This document shows positions 33,569 to 42,997 of a stretch of 64,000 nt of DNA, piece by piece (position 1 is the first letter of the stretch; every line of letters starts with the position of its first letter). The notes beneath the pieces are model-generated. The model saw nothing but the letters and a program-made list of their open reading frames with translations. It was not told the DNA's origin and made no database searches. This DNA comes from Algoriphagus oliviformis (lineage in GTDB: Bacteria; Bacteroidota; Bacteroidia; Cytophagales; Cyclobacteriaceae), in contig NZ_JAFKCT010000011.1 of NCBI RefSeq assembly GCF_017254915.1, positions 62,001 to 126,000 on the forward strand, read 5' to 3'. A program made the translations under genes and the position numbers.

Positions 33569-33889
33569 TTAGAGTTGAGCGTCCAATTTTTGGGCAAGGA
33601 CAGCTTTGGGCACTGCGCCGACTTGCTTGTCCACGATCTGTCCGCCTTTGAAGAAAAGCAGGGTAGGGATGGAGCGGATGCCGAAGGCCTGCGCCACAGA
33701 CGGGTTGGAATCCACGTCTACTTTGCCGATTACCGCTTTTCCATCGTATTCTGATGCCAGCTGCTCCACTACTGGGCCGATCATTTTACACGGTCCGCAC
33801 CATTCTGCCCAGAAGTCTACCAAGACTGGCTGATCTCCCGCGATGACTTCCTCAAAGTTCGCATCAGTGATTTCTATTGCTTTTGCCAT
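33569..33889 (-). CDS. trxA: Thioredoxin
   Basis: Cytosolic disulfide reductase. The 106-residue length and active site WAEWCGPCKMIGP (about 28-40) are standard. The cis-proline segment IRSIPTLLFFKGG follows. It has its own -7 box upstream and terminator downstream, so it is monocistronic. Confidence 0.96.
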   Translation of the reverse strand: MAKAIEITDANFEEVIAGDQPVLVDFWAEWCGPCKMIGPVVEQLASEYDGKAVIGKVDVDSNPSVAQAFGIRSIPTLLFFKGGQIVDKQVGAVPKAVLAQKLDAQL

Positions 33890-33920
33890 TGTATTAATGA
33901 ATTGATTGATGTCTAATTTT

Positions 33921-33928
33921 CAAATATA
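33921..33928 (-). promoter_or_regulatory. Candidate -7 box for trxA
   Basis: On the minus strand TATATTTG matches TAnnTTTG, 31 bases before the trxA start codon. The nearest TTG upstream is too close to be a -33 box. Confidence 0.55.
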
Positions 33929-34024
33929 TGAGCAAAAGCGGATCAGCTAACGATAAGTTCCGATGAGCGGCAAAAAAAATAGCTATCGCCCATAGACAAG
34001 TCGCGGACAGTCGGGGTAGCCACC

Positions 34025-37000
34025 CTACACTACTTTGTAGATCACCTCCGGAATTTCCTTGAGCGCGCGGATCATATCCGCGCTTGGATCGATGGTGAAG
34101 CGCTTCGAAAAGAGCTCCAGCGCAATGTTCTCCTTGCGGTCGATCACATCGATGTAGAGTTTGGCGTCGCCCTTGTACTTGGTGGTGATCGCTTCGAGCT
34201 TTTCCATCAGGTCCAGCGTCAGATTGTCCAGGTCGATGTGGATGCGCAGGCCTTTGACCATCTTGCCGCGCACCTCGCTGAGCAGCATGATGCTGTTGAT
34301 CTTGAACTCCAGCTCATTTTCCCCGCCCCATTTTTTCTGTGCCACAGCTCCGGAGACAAAGAGGAACCAGCCCGTCATGAAATATTCCTTGAAGCGGACA
34401 TAGTCGTCGCCGAAGAGGAAGAAAGTAAACGAGCCCGAATAATCTTCCAAAGTCAGCGTGCCAAAAGGCTTGCCGGTCTTGGTCGTCCGGTGTGCAAAGC
34501 TGCTCACCGAGCCCGCCAGCTTCAGTTCATTCTTCCCTTTCAGGCTTTCCACATCAGCCAAGGCAGGCAGGGCTGTGTTGGTGAAAGCCTCGATCTCCAA
34601 CTTAAACTCGTCGAGGGGGTGCCCGGAGATGAAGAGCCCGACGACTTCTTTTTCGATGTTGAGCTGCTGGATTTGGGAAAAGGGCTCGATCGGTGCCACA
34701 GAGGGCAGAGGGATTTCGGCGTTTCCACCGCCTCCGCCAAAGAGGCTAACCTGAGCGCTTTCTTCCTCTTGCTGTACCTTTTGGGCGTATTTGGAGGCTT
34801 TTTCGATCAGCGTGATGTCACCGTCAGCTGCCTCCAGGTACTGTCGTCGGTGGTGTTCTTTGAAGCAGTCGAAGCCACCGGCCATAGCCAGCGCTTCCAT
34901 GGTCTTCTTGTTAAGCGCTCTAGAGTTGACCCGCTTCGCAAAGTCGAAGATGTTTTTGAACGGGCCATTTTTCTCCCGCTCGATGATGATCTCTTGGACC
35001 GCGGCAGAGCCGGCACCCTTGATCGCCGCCAAGCCAAAGCGGATTTCCCCGGCTTGGTTTACGGTGAAGCCACTTTTGGATTCATTCACATCCGGACCCA
35101 AAACCGGGATGCCCATGCGCTTACACTCCTCCATGAAGAAAGTCACCTGGGTGATGTCGTTCATGTTGTTGCTTAGCACGGAGGCTAGGTACTCGGCAGG
35201 ATAGTGTGCCTTCAGGTACGCGGTCTGGTAGGCCACCCAGGCGTAGCAGGTGGAGTGGGACTTGTTGAAGGCGTAGGATGCAAAAGCCTCCCAGTCTTTC
35301 CAGATTTTTTCAAGCTTTTTCGCGTCGTGTCCTTTGGCAGAAGCCTGCTCGACAAACTTCGGCTTCATCTTATCCAAGACGTCCTTTTGCTTTTTACCCA
35401 TCGCCTTACGCAAGACGTCAGCCTCACCCTTGGTAAATCCGGCGAGCTTTTGGGACAGAAGCATGACTTGTTCCTGGTAGACGGTGATCCCGTAGGTTTC
35501 CTCTAGGTACTCCTGCATGTCGTCCAAGTCATAGGTGATGGGCTCCGTGCCATGCTTCCTGCGGATAAAGGAGGGGATGTATTCCAATGGCCCCGGACGG
35601 TAGAGTGCGTTCATGGCGATCAAGTCGGCAAAGACCGTCGGCTTGAGCTCGCGCATGTACTTCTGCATACCGGCGGATTCGTACTGGAAGATGCCGACTG
35701 TCTCGCCCCGCTGGAAAAGCTCATAAGTCTCCACGTCGTCGATGGGAAACTCATCCGCATTGAGTTGGATTCCGTGGCGCTCTTTCACGATCTTGATCGC
35801 GTCCTTGATCAGGGTGAGCGTCTTCAGACCAAGAAAGTCCATCTTCAGCAGGCCGGCCGACTCCACCACCGAGTTGTCAAACTGGGTGCAGACCATGTCC
35901 GAATCCTTGGCTAGCGCCACGGGAACGAAGTTGGTGATGTCATCCGGCGTGATGATGACCCCGCAGGCATGGATACCGGTGTTTCGCACGGAGCCCTCAA
36001 GCACGGAGGCTTGGTTGACTGTCCGTGCCATCTCGTCGTTGCCTGCCGCGATGCGGATGAGTTCGTCTGCTTTGGCGAGGAGTTCGCCTTGGCCTTTGAG
36101 TTTTTCCTGCAGCGCAGGTCGGTTTTTTGCCAGGGAAAAAAGTGCCTTCAGCTTGATGTCCGGTACTAGGTTGGCGAGCTTTCCGGCATCCGCCAGCGGA
36201 AGGTTCAAAACTCGCGCGGTATCGCGAATGGCGGATTTTGCGGCCATGGTACCATAAGTGATGATCTGCGCCACCTGGTTGGAGCCGTACTTTTTGATCA
36301 CATAGTCGATCACACTCTGGCGGCCTTCATCGTCAAAGTCAATATCGATATCGGGGAGGGATACCCGGTCAGGGTTGAGGAATCTCTCGAACAGTAGGTC
36401 ATAGGCCACTGGATCCACGTTGGTGATGCCGGTGCAGTAAGCGACCGCCGATCCAGCGGCCGACCCCCGGCCCGGGCCTACGGAAACGCCCATGTCGCGG
36501 GCCGCTCGGGTAAAGTCCTGCACGATGAGGAAGTAGCCGGGATAGCCGGTCTTCTCAATTGTTTTCAATTCGAAGTCCAGGCGCTCTTGGATCTCCGGCG
36601 TGATCTCGGGGTAGCGTTTTCTCGCCCCTTCGAAAGTCAGGTGGCGCAGGTAGGCGTTTTCGCCCCGCTTGCCCCCGTCCACGTCATCCTCTGGATGCTT
36701 GAATTCCTCTGGGATGTCGAATTTTGGCAGCAAAACTTCCCGCGCCAACTTGTAGGCTTCGATCTTGTCCACAATCTCCTGCGTGCAGATGATTGCCTCG
36801 GGCAGGTCGGCGAAGAGCTTTTTCATCTCCTCGGGAGATTTGATATAAAACTCGTCGTTTGGGAAGCCGTAGCGGAATTCCCTCCCGCGCTTGCCGATGT
36901 ATTTCTTGGGCTTTTCGACCAACTCTCCATCTTTTACGCAAAGGAGAATGTCGTGGGCCTTGGCGTCGGGCTTGTCGTTGTAGTAGGTGTTGTTGGCGGC

Positions 37001-38317
37001 AAAGTACTTGACGCCGTATTTGGCGGCAAAGTCGAGGAGTACCTCGTTCACTTTCTCCTCCTCAGGCACTCCGTGTCGGTTGAGCTCCACGTAGAAGTCT
37101 TCGCCGAATTGCTCTTTCCACCAGAGGAAAGCCTCCTCGGCCTGCGTCTCGCCCACATTGAGGATTAAGTAAGGGATCTCCCCCCACAGTCCGCCCGTGG
37201 TGGCGATCAGGTCGCCTTTGTACTGTACCAGCAGCTCCTTGTCGATTCTCGGTACGTAATAGAATCCCTCGATATTGGCGTAGGAGGCCAGTTTGGCGAG
37301 GTTGTGGTAGCCGGCTTTGTTTTTGGCGATCAGGACGGTTTGGTAGCCGTCGTCCTTGTTGGACTTGTTTTTTCTGTCCCGGTTGAGGTTAAACTCGCAG
37401 CCCAGGATAGGCTTGAGCTCTTTGCCCATGGCTTCTTTCACGAAGTGGAAAGCCCCCATCATGTTGCCGTGGTCAGTCATGGCGATGGCTTTCATCCCCA
37501 GGTCTTTTGCACGGGCGACCAGAGCCGGAATCTCGGATGTCGCCTGGAGTACTGAGTACTGGCTGTGGACGTGGAGATGGGTGAAGGGTACGTCGGTCAA
37601 GTCCGAAATATCCGCTTTGCCAGCCTGTTTGAGGACTTCTTTCGCTGCGGCTTTGGTCTCGTCTTTGGCTTGCGCAAAGTTTGCCTCGGACAGCTTCGGT
37701 GCTTCGTAGATTACTTCATGTACCAAGATTCCGCCCTCCGGGGGATGGACTCCCTGGGTGATCAGGCCAAAAAAGCATCGTGCTGTGGCATCCACGTCAT
37801 AGGCTGCGTCGTGCGCGTCGCCGAATCCCTTGCCAAAGAGTTTCTGGTGGAGTTCGGTCAGGGTTGGCCATTTGAATTTGCCTCCTCTTCCCCCAGGGAG
37901 GGCGCAGAAGTCGGTGGAAATGTCCTTGGTGTCGAGTTCTTTTTTCTCCCCCAAAGGCATCACCAGCTCCGCGCGGAGATATTCCGAACCGACGACATTG
38001 ATGTCAAAGCCGATGTTGTGCCCGACCAGGTACTTGGCCTGGACTACGTCCTCGCGGAAGATCTGGAGGATTTCCTTCAGGTCATGGCCTTCGGTCAAGG
38101 CTCGCTTGGTGGAGATCCCGTGGACTTTCTCGGCATTGTAGGGGATGGTAAACCCCTCCGGCCGGATGATGTAGTTGTGATTGGAGATCAGCTTGCCCTT
38201 GGCGTCGTGGAGCTGCCAGGCGAGCTGAACCAGCCTGGGCCAGTTGTCCACATCGGACATGGGGGCATTGTAGTCCCGGGGTAGTCCGGTGGTCTCGGTA
38301 TCAAATATGATGTACAT
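34025..38317 (-). CDS. dnaE: DNA polymerase III alpha subunit with N-terminal proofreading exonuclease
   Basis: A 1430-residue replicative polymerase. Residues about 1-200 are a DEDDh 3'-5' exonuclease (FDTETTG; VGHNIGFDINVV; HDAAYDVDA), the activity usually supplied by a separate DnaQ. A linker is followed by the PHP domain (THLHVHSQYSVL near 245; MTDHGNMMGAFHF). The polymerase palm holds PDIDIDFDDEGRQ, then fingers, a helix-hairpin-helix and an OB domain (LAGSVSSFAHRTTKTGKPFG). PHP metal ligands appear kept, so that domain may also be active. No beta or tau gene is near. The fusion reads through in one frame without any internal start of DnaE type length. Confidence 0.93.
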   Translation of the reverse strand: MYIIFDTETTGLPRDYNAPMSDVDNWPRLVQLAWQLHDAKGKLISNHNYIIRPEGFTIPYNAEKVHGISTKRALTEGHDLKEILQIFREDVVQAKYLVGHNIGFDINVVGSEYLRAELVMPLGEKKELDTKDISTDFCALPGGRGGKFKWPTLTELHQKLFGKGFGDAHDAAYDVDATARCFFGLITQGVHPPEGGILVHEVIYEAPKLSEANFAQAKDETKAAAKEVLKQAGKADISDLTDVPFTHLHVHSQYSVLQATSEIPALVARAKDLGMKAIAMTDHGNMMGAFHFVKEAMGKELKPILGCEFNLNRDRKNKSNKDDGYQTVLIAKNKAGYHNLAKLASYANIEGFYYVPRIDKELLVQYKGDLIATTGGLWGEIPYLILNVGETQAEEAFLWWKEQFGEDFYVELNRHGVPEEEKVNEVLLDFAAKYGVKYFAANNTYYNDKPDAKAHDILLCVKDGELVEKPKKYIGKRGREFRYGFPNDEFYIKSPEEMKKLFADLPEAIICTQEIVDKIEAYKLAREVLLPKFDIPEEFKHPEDDVDGGKRGENAYLRHLTFEGARKRYPEITPEIQERLDFELKTIEKTGYPGYFLIVQDFTRAARDMGVSVGPGRGSAAGSAVAYCTGITNVDPVAYDLLFERFLNPDRVSLPDIDIDFDDEGRQSVIDYVIKKYGSNQVAQIITYGTMAAKSAIRDTARVLNLPLADAGKLANLVPDIKLKALFSLAKNRPALQEKLKGQGELLAKADELIRIAAGNDEMARTVNQASVLEGSVRNTGIHACGVIITPDDITNFVPVALAKDSDMVCTQFDNSVVESAGLLKMDFLGLKTLTLIKDAIKIVKERHGIQLNADEFPIDDVETYELFQRGETVGIFQYESAGMQKYMRELKPTVFADLIAMNALYRPGPLEYIPSFIRRKHGTEPITYDLDDMQEYLEETYGITVYQEQVMLLSQKLAGFTKGEADVLRKAMGKKQKDVLDKMKPKFVEQASAKGHDAKKLEKIWKDWEAFASYAFNKSHSTCYAWVAYQTAYLKAHYPAEYLASVLSNNMNDITQVTFFMEECKRMGIPVLGPDVNESKSGFTVNQAGEIRFGLAAIKGAGSAAVQEIIIEREKNGPFKNIFDFAKRVNSRALNKKTMEALAMAGGFDCFKEHHRRQYLEAADGDITLIEKASKYAQKVQQEEESAQVSLFGGGGGNAEIPLPSVAPIEPFSQIQQLNIEKEVVGLFISGHPLDEFKLEIEAFTNTALPALADVESLKGKNELKLAGSVSSFAHRTTKTGKPFGTLTLEDYSGSFTFFLFGDDYVRFKEYFMTGWFLFVSGAVAQKKWGGENELEFKINSIMLLSEVRGKMVKGLRIHIDLDNLTLDLMEKLEAITTKYKGDAKLYIDVIDRKENIALELFSKRFTIDPSADMIRALKEIPEVIYKVV

Positions 38318-38547
38318 GCGTCTTGGGGAAATGGGCTTTCAAATTAGGGCTAATCTGTGAAAGCAGCCAAGGGAGGGGAGGTAATTGTCGGAGAATTTTC
38401 TGCTTACTTGGGTTGGGCGATGAGGATCAGAAGGGAAAGGGGATGGCTGCTTTTGTAGGGTCGACTTGCCTACTTCAAGTCGATTTTTTGATGCGCAAAA
38501 TCTATGTTGTTTTGGTTTTCGTTAGATTTATCAGAAATGCGAGAGCC

Positions 38548-38766
38548 ATGGATTTGAAAACCAGAAAACTCAAAGTGATTGAGCAGATTGTTCAGATGGA
38601 CGAATTGGCAATCCGGAAGCTGGAAGCCACTCTCACCCAAATCTTGGATATGTCAGTCTCGGTAGAGGAATACAACAAAGAACTCGAAGAGGCAATTTCG
38701 GAGATCGAACGAGGCGAAGGGCTTGAACATGAAGCCGCTGTGAGCCGGATTCGCTCTTGGAGATGA
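38548..38766 (+). CDS. Antitoxin of a RelE/ParE-type toxin-antitoxin pair
   Basis: A 72-residue acidic alpha-helical protein (MDLKTRKLKVIEQIVQ start). It has the shape of Bacteroidetes antitoxins that precede ParE-like toxins: an N-terminal helix-rich part and a charged tail (ELEEAISEIERGEGLEHEAA). I chose the ATG at 38548; the longer reading from 38323 crosses the spacer behind dnaE. Its stop overlaps the toxin ATG in ATGA. Confidence 0.72.
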   Translation: MDLKTRKLKVIEQIVQMDELAIRKLEATLTQILDMSVSVEEYNKELEEAISEIERGEGLEHEAAVSRIRSWR

Positions 38767-39053
38767 AGGTCATTTGGAGCAAAGCTGCAGTAAACAGGCT
38801 GTCAGAGCATCTAAAATGGGTGGCGGAAGATTCTTTGCTGCAAGCCGAGCGAGTCGAGGAGGGAATTCTAAAGGAAATAGAGGAGCTTTCCCTTCATCCG
38901 GAGCGATATCCTGTCGATAGGTTTAAGATCAACAATCACGGTGATTTCAGGGCTTTTGAGAAGTTTAGTCTTCGGGTATCCTACCAGATATCCGGTGATA
39001 GAATTCTTATTTTGAGAATTAGGCATGTGAAACAAGAACCCAAAAGTTACTAG
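38763..39053 (+). CDS. RelE/ParE-family toxin
   Basis: A 96-residue protein with the ParE-like pattern: VIWSKAAVNRLSEHLKWV at the start, a middle EEGILKEIEELSLHPERYPVDRF, and a C-terminal FRAFEKFSLRVSYQISGDRILILRIRHVKQEP. Family members inhibit gyrase or cut mRNA. I chose the ATG at 38763, inside the antitoxin stop codon, over the TTG at 38757. The pair lies between dnaE and the GLPGLI gene. Confidence 0.82.
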   Translation: MKVIWSKAAVNRLSEHLKWVAEDSLLQAERVEEGILKEIEELSLHPERYPVDRFKINNHGDFRAFEKFSLRVSYQISGDRILILRIRHVKQEPKSY

Positions 39054-39236
39054 GCTCTTCCCTTATTTTTCGGGGCCTTTTAAATCGGGGTTTCGGTGCA
39101 AGGCTTACAAATCGGAAATAGTCAAAAACTCGGAAAATCCTTCCAAGAGATTACCTGCCCGTAGGAGCATTTTTGGTTGAGGTCTCCCGAATGGATGAGG
39201 CCTTATCCTATTCCCTCTACTTCCGATAGTACCTCC

Positions 39237-39977
39237 TCAATATCTCAACTCCCACATCCAAGCTCGCTTGCTTTTGATGGAAGTCTGGATGAAATCCTGG
39301 ACCAGATCCTGATATTCAGTGCCCGATACTTCCCTTCCTTTCATTTTTTTTGGCAGGGCGATGACTTCTTCGGGTTCGCCAAAAGTGATTTTCTCGGCTT
39401 CGACGATCAGCATGCCGTCGTTGATGTCATAGGCCAAGATCAGACCCGGTAACCCGAATTGCTCTTCGGGCCCGACGGGAACCGGTATATCGGAGGCAAA
39501 CCAGGCAGTGATCTTTTGGCCTTTGATGGGGTCTTCACTGACGGCTTTCATACACATGTGTCCGAGAATGTCCCTTATTTCGTTCATTACCCTCCATTTT
39601 GGGGCGTTTAGGCTGTCACGGACAAGGTACGTTTTGCCCATTTGATCCATGTACTTGAGGTAGGTCTGCTCTTTTAGGTTGTTTTCAATGAAATAGTCCT
39701 CTACTTGCCAAGAGTAGCTTTGCACCTGGTATGGGGTACCGAAGGTATAGAGGCTTTTTTCTGGCCAAAACTGGAGTTTCATCCGGGTACTATAGCCGTC
39801 GGGGTTACCCCAGGAAAGCAGGATTCTATCCCGTTCCTGATCTGTAAGGTGGGGCAGGCTTGCGTAGATTTTGTCATAGAAAATTTTGTAACGGTACTCT
39901 ACCTCTCCCACTATGTTTTGGGCTCTTAGCCCTGTGGTAATCAGTATCAGCGCAAGGATTTTAAGGATTGATTTCAT
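39237..39977 (-). CDS. GLPGLI family protein
   Basis: A 246-residue secreted protein with signal peptide (about 1-19) and the naming motif EQFGLPGLILAYD near 172. The family is widespread in Bacteroidetes, and its role is unknown. It is encoded downstream of a large outer-membrane receptor gene on the same strand, separated by repeat copy 2, a linkage often seen for GLPGLI genes. It is probably co-expressed with it unless the repeat stops transcription. Confidence 0.88.
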   Translation of the reverse strand: MKSILKILALILITTGLRAQNIVGEVEYRYKIFYDKIYASLPHLTDQERDRILLSWGNPDGYSTRMKLQFWPEKSLYTFGTPYQVQSYSWQVEDYFIENNLKEQTYLKYMDQMGKTYLVRDSLNAPKWRVMNEIRDILGHMCMKAVSEDPIKGQKITAWFASDIPVPVGPEEQFGLPGLILAYDINDGMLIVEAEKITFGEPEEVIALPKKMKGREVSGTEYQDLVQDFIQTSIKSKRAWMWELRY

Positions 39978-40009
39978 TATTGTAAAGGTTGGCAGGTAGT
40001 TTAAATTAT

Positions 40010-40177
40010 ATGATTATCCGCTTTTATGCCAGTAGGCAGCCGTGACAAACCGAAAGAACGCCAAAACCAGGGCTTTGCCCTTCTTTGGTCTTCGGTCATC
40101 GGTCTTCCAGCCTGCCTGAACAGACAGGCCCGATTGAAGAAGCAAATTCGCTTACTGGCAAGATTGCGGATAATCAT
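40010..40177. repeat. Dispersed repeat with terminal inverted repeats, copy 2 (168 bp)
   Basis: Starts ATGATTATCCGC and ends GCGGATAATCAT, a 12-bp perfect inverted repeat that continues imperfectly inward (TGCCAGTAGGC against TGCCAGTAAGC). It aligns with copy 1 at 12697-12853 along its whole length, with small indels near the CTTCGGT repeats. It includes the same GCCTGCCTGA/CAGACAGGC hairpin. It ends 6 bases after the stop codon of the outer-membrane receptor gene. Confidence 0.85.
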
Positions 40178-40183
40178 GTTAGA

Positions 40184-42997
40184 TTATCTTCTGGCTTTCA
40201 CTTCAATTCCCCGCATGTTGTAGGTCAAGCCGAGCAGGAAGTATCTGGCCAAAGTCTCGATTCTGCCAGTAGAAACGTAGTTCTGTCCAGCATACTGGCT
40301 GATGGTTTGGTTTTTATCGAGGATGTCATTGGCCGAAAGTCTGACTTCCCATTTTTTTGCCTCACCGAGTAGTTTGTAGAAGGATGCATTGAGAATGGGC
40401 ACTTTCTGGTCAAATCCAAAGCTTTCATTTTTATATCGATTGTAGTTGAATTTCACGTCCAGGTAAAAGTCCTTGGGCAATTTGATGTTTGCATTGCTAT
40501 AGGCGCTCCAATTCACAATATCCTGGTTTTGGGAAGGGTTTTGCTCGTAGTCGGTTTTGCTCAGGCGGAAGGACGACCCGGCATAGAGGCCGAGCCATTC
40601 CAGAGGCGTCAGGTCAAAGTTTGCGCCGAAGTTATGGCTGTAGGTATGCGTCTCCGTTTCGATGGAATTGATCAGGGAGAGGCTCTTGTTATAGGATGGA
40701 TTTGCATATAGGTATGCGTTGGCCTTGGTCTTTACGATGGGGAAGCCAAAGCCGAGGTAGGGGTAAAAGCGCTGTCCTCCGGAAGCATTGCCGGATTTGT
40801 AGGTGGTGACAAGGGTTTCCGGATTGATCGTCTGGTTTTGGACGACCTGATTTTGATAGAATGTCGCATTGAATGAGAACCGGAAATTGATAAAGGTCGC
40901 GGGGTCGTACATGTTGTATCCGGTGTTGAAAGAATGGGAAACTTCGGGCTCCAGATCTGGATTTCCTTCCCGGATATAGAGCGGATTGGAAATGTCCTTA
41001 TAGGGCTGGAGGTCTGCGATACTTGGCGGAGTCACTCCCATGGCATAGCTGGCGTTGATCCGCTTGTTGCCCTTCATGGTTTTCCAATAGGATACATTGG
41101 GGGTGAAATTGAGGTAGCTCTTGTTCACTCTGCCCAGGATCTCACTGCCTTCTACCACGGAAAACTCTCCGTTCAACCGGTAGTTGGATGCGGCTAGTCC
41201 CACGCTCAGGTTAGATCCCTTGTTCGCATATCGGATACTGGAGCCCAGTCGATTGTAGGTGATTTTGTTGTCAAAAAACCGGCTGAGCTCAGGATTGAGC
41301 TCTCTCGTGTCGCTGGTCTCCACATCGTACACCTGTCGGTTTGTTTCGCTGGTAGATTGGCTGAAATTGTAGAACGTCTCCCAAAAGAATATCTTCTTGA
41401 TGGGTTCGACATAGAGCAGGCTTGATTTGATCAGGTTCGAGCCATTCAATGCCTGGATGACTTGGTCCAAGCTTTGAAAGTAAGTATTCGGGTCGGTCGA
41501 GTTCAGGTGGTCCACTATCGCCTTTTGGGTGCCATCCTGGTCTGCCTTGCTATAAGTGTCACTGATGGATGCCGCAAAATTCCGCCCACTTTTTTTGAAC
41601 TTATGGCGATAGATGGCTGTGCCTTGAAAGGCTCCCGACCACTTATCTGACTGGTTGTCCCGATCCATTTGGCTTTGTTCCATGGTGCTGCGTATCAGCT
41701 CCTGATGGCTAAACAGCAGGGTGTTGAGTGAACTTAGCCTTCCCTTCGCGGTTAGGGTGATGGTGTTCGCGCTGTCGAGCTCATTTTGAAAACGAAGATT
41801 TACTCGATGGTGACCTGCCACATTGTTTTGTCGACTTTGGTCCGTGGAGGTGAAGGAGGTATTGTCCTGTAGAAAGTTGGTTCGGCTATTGACACTTTTC
41901 AGGATTTGGTCGCTACGGCTGTAGAAATAGTTGCTGCTGAAGTCCTTTTTGTCTTTCAGGTAATTGTAATTGATTCCCACAGCCTGATTGTTGGAATAGC
42001 CCGAGTTGAGGTTGTTGAAGGGGATTTCGAAGGATTCCTCATTGTCTCCTCCCGAAAAAACGATGTAATTGCCTCCGCCTCCATTGAAGCCGAAGTCCCC
42101 TGTGTCGCCAAATTGGAAAGCACTGCTGCCCCTAAACTCTTGGAGGTCATCCCAGCTCAGTCCGGATTGGTTGACATTGTTGCCATAGCCGATGACCGAA
42201 AACTGGTTCACTTTGTCAAACTTGTTGAATGAGGCATTGGCGTTCCATCTTTCATCTGGTCCAGCTGCTGCGGAGACTTTGCCAAAGCCTCCTTTTTTCG
42301 CTTCTTCCTTTAGCTCCACGTTTAGGGTTTTTTCCTTTACTCCATCTTCCACGCCCGTGAGTTTGGACTGTTCCGACTTGTCATCAAACAGCTGAAGCTT
42401 GCTGATCGATTCGGCATTCAGGTTTTGCGTGGCCATTTTGGTATTCCCTCCGAAAAAGCGCCTCCCATCCACGGTGACCTTCTGCACTTGCTCTCCTTGG
42501 GCGATGATATTTCCGTTCGCATCGATCTGCATCCCCGGCAGCTTGCGGAGTAGATCTTCCAAAGTCGCTCCGGGGGGCACTTTGAATTTACTGGCATCGT
42601 ATTCCAGGGTGTCCCCACGCATCATCAAGGGTGCTTTGGCAGCTTTCACCACTACCTCATAGAGTTCCTGCAGGATGGGCTTCAACTGGATCTCCTCCAC
42701 CTCCAGCACATCTGTGTCGGGCAGTACCAGTTCCTTTTGGAAGGGGAGGTAGCCCATGTAGGTGGCCTTGATGAGCAGGGGCTGCCGCTCCACATTCTTG
42801 AATTGGTATTCTCCCGACTTGTTGGTCAGCGTGTAAGCCACCAGGGCAGAATCTGTCGGGCTGAGGAGGAGCACAGAGGTGTAGTCAAGCGGGAGGTTGG
42901 TGGTGTCTTTCACTGTTCCGCTGATAGTAAGTTTGGACTGGGCTTGCGAAGCAAAAGTAATGGCAAGCACGAGGAGGAGTGAAAGGAAAAATTTCAT
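40184..42997 (-). CDS. Outer-membrane beta-barrel receptor with carboxypeptidase-like domain
   Basis: A 937-residue protein: signal peptide (MKFFLSLLLVLAITFASQAQ), a carboxypeptidase D regulatory-like domain (about 25-110, LTISGTVKDTTNLPLDY), a plug-like part (PPGATLEDLLRKLPGMQIDANGN; VTVDGRRFFGGNTKMATQNL), then a long barrel of the outer-membrane beta-barrel family. I see no TonB box that I would trust. I chose the ATG at 42997, as the longer reading adds 24 residues before the signal. It pairs with the GLPGLI gene. The ligand is unknown. Confidence 0.88.
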   Translation of the reverse strand: MKFFLSLLLVLAITFASQAQSKLTISGTVKDTTNLPLDYTSVLLLSPTDSALVAYTLTNKSGEYQFKNVERQPLLIKATYMGYLPFQKELVLPDTDVLEVEEIQLKPILQELYEVVVKAAKAPLMMRGDTLEYDASKFKVPPGATLEDLLRKLPGMQIDANGNIIAQGEQVQKVTVDGRRFFGGNTKMATQNLNAESISKLQLFDDKSEQSKLTGVEDGVKEKTLNVELKEEAKKGGFGKVSAAAGPDERWNANASFNKFDKVNQFSVIGYGNNVNQSGLSWDDLQEFRGSSAFQFGDTGDFGFNGGGGNYIVFSGGDNEESFEIPFNNLNSGYSNNQAVGINYNYLKDKKDFSSNYFYSRSDQILKSVNSRTNFLQDNTSFTSTDQSRQNNVAGHHRVNLRFQNELDSANTITLTAKGRLSSLNTLLFSHQELIRSTMEQSQMDRDNQSDKWSGAFQGTAIYRHKFKKSGRNFAASISDTYSKADQDGTQKAIVDHLNSTDPNTYFQSLDQVIQALNGSNLIKSSLLYVEPIKKIFFWETFYNFSQSTSETNRQVYDVETSDTRELNPELSRFFDNKITYNRLGSSIRYANKGSNLSVGLAASNYRLNGEFSVVEGSEILGRVNKSYLNFTPNVSYWKTMKGNKRINASYAMGVTPPSIADLQPYKDISNPLYIREGNPDLEPEVSHSFNTGYNMYDPATFINFRFSFNATFYQNQVVQNQTINPETLVTTYKSGNASGGQRFYPYLGFGFPIVKTKANAYLYANPSYNKSLSLINSIETETHTYSHNFGANFDLTPLEWLGLYAGSSFRLSKTDYEQNPSQNQDIVNWSAYSNANIKLPKDFYLDVKFNYNRYKNESFGFDQKVPILNASFYKLLGEAKKWEVRLSANDILDKNQTISQYAGQNYVSTGRIETLARYFLLGLTYNMRGIEVKARR

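Noticed and set aside
38323..38547. Long form of the antitoxin starting at 38323
   Set aside because: The added 75 residues have no family-like pattern and cover the spacer behind dnaE; MDLKTRKLK at 38548 is a natural start.
39051..39082. Terminator after the ParE-like toxin
   Set aside because: Only a 6-bp stem with a 14-base loop; too weak to list with confidence.
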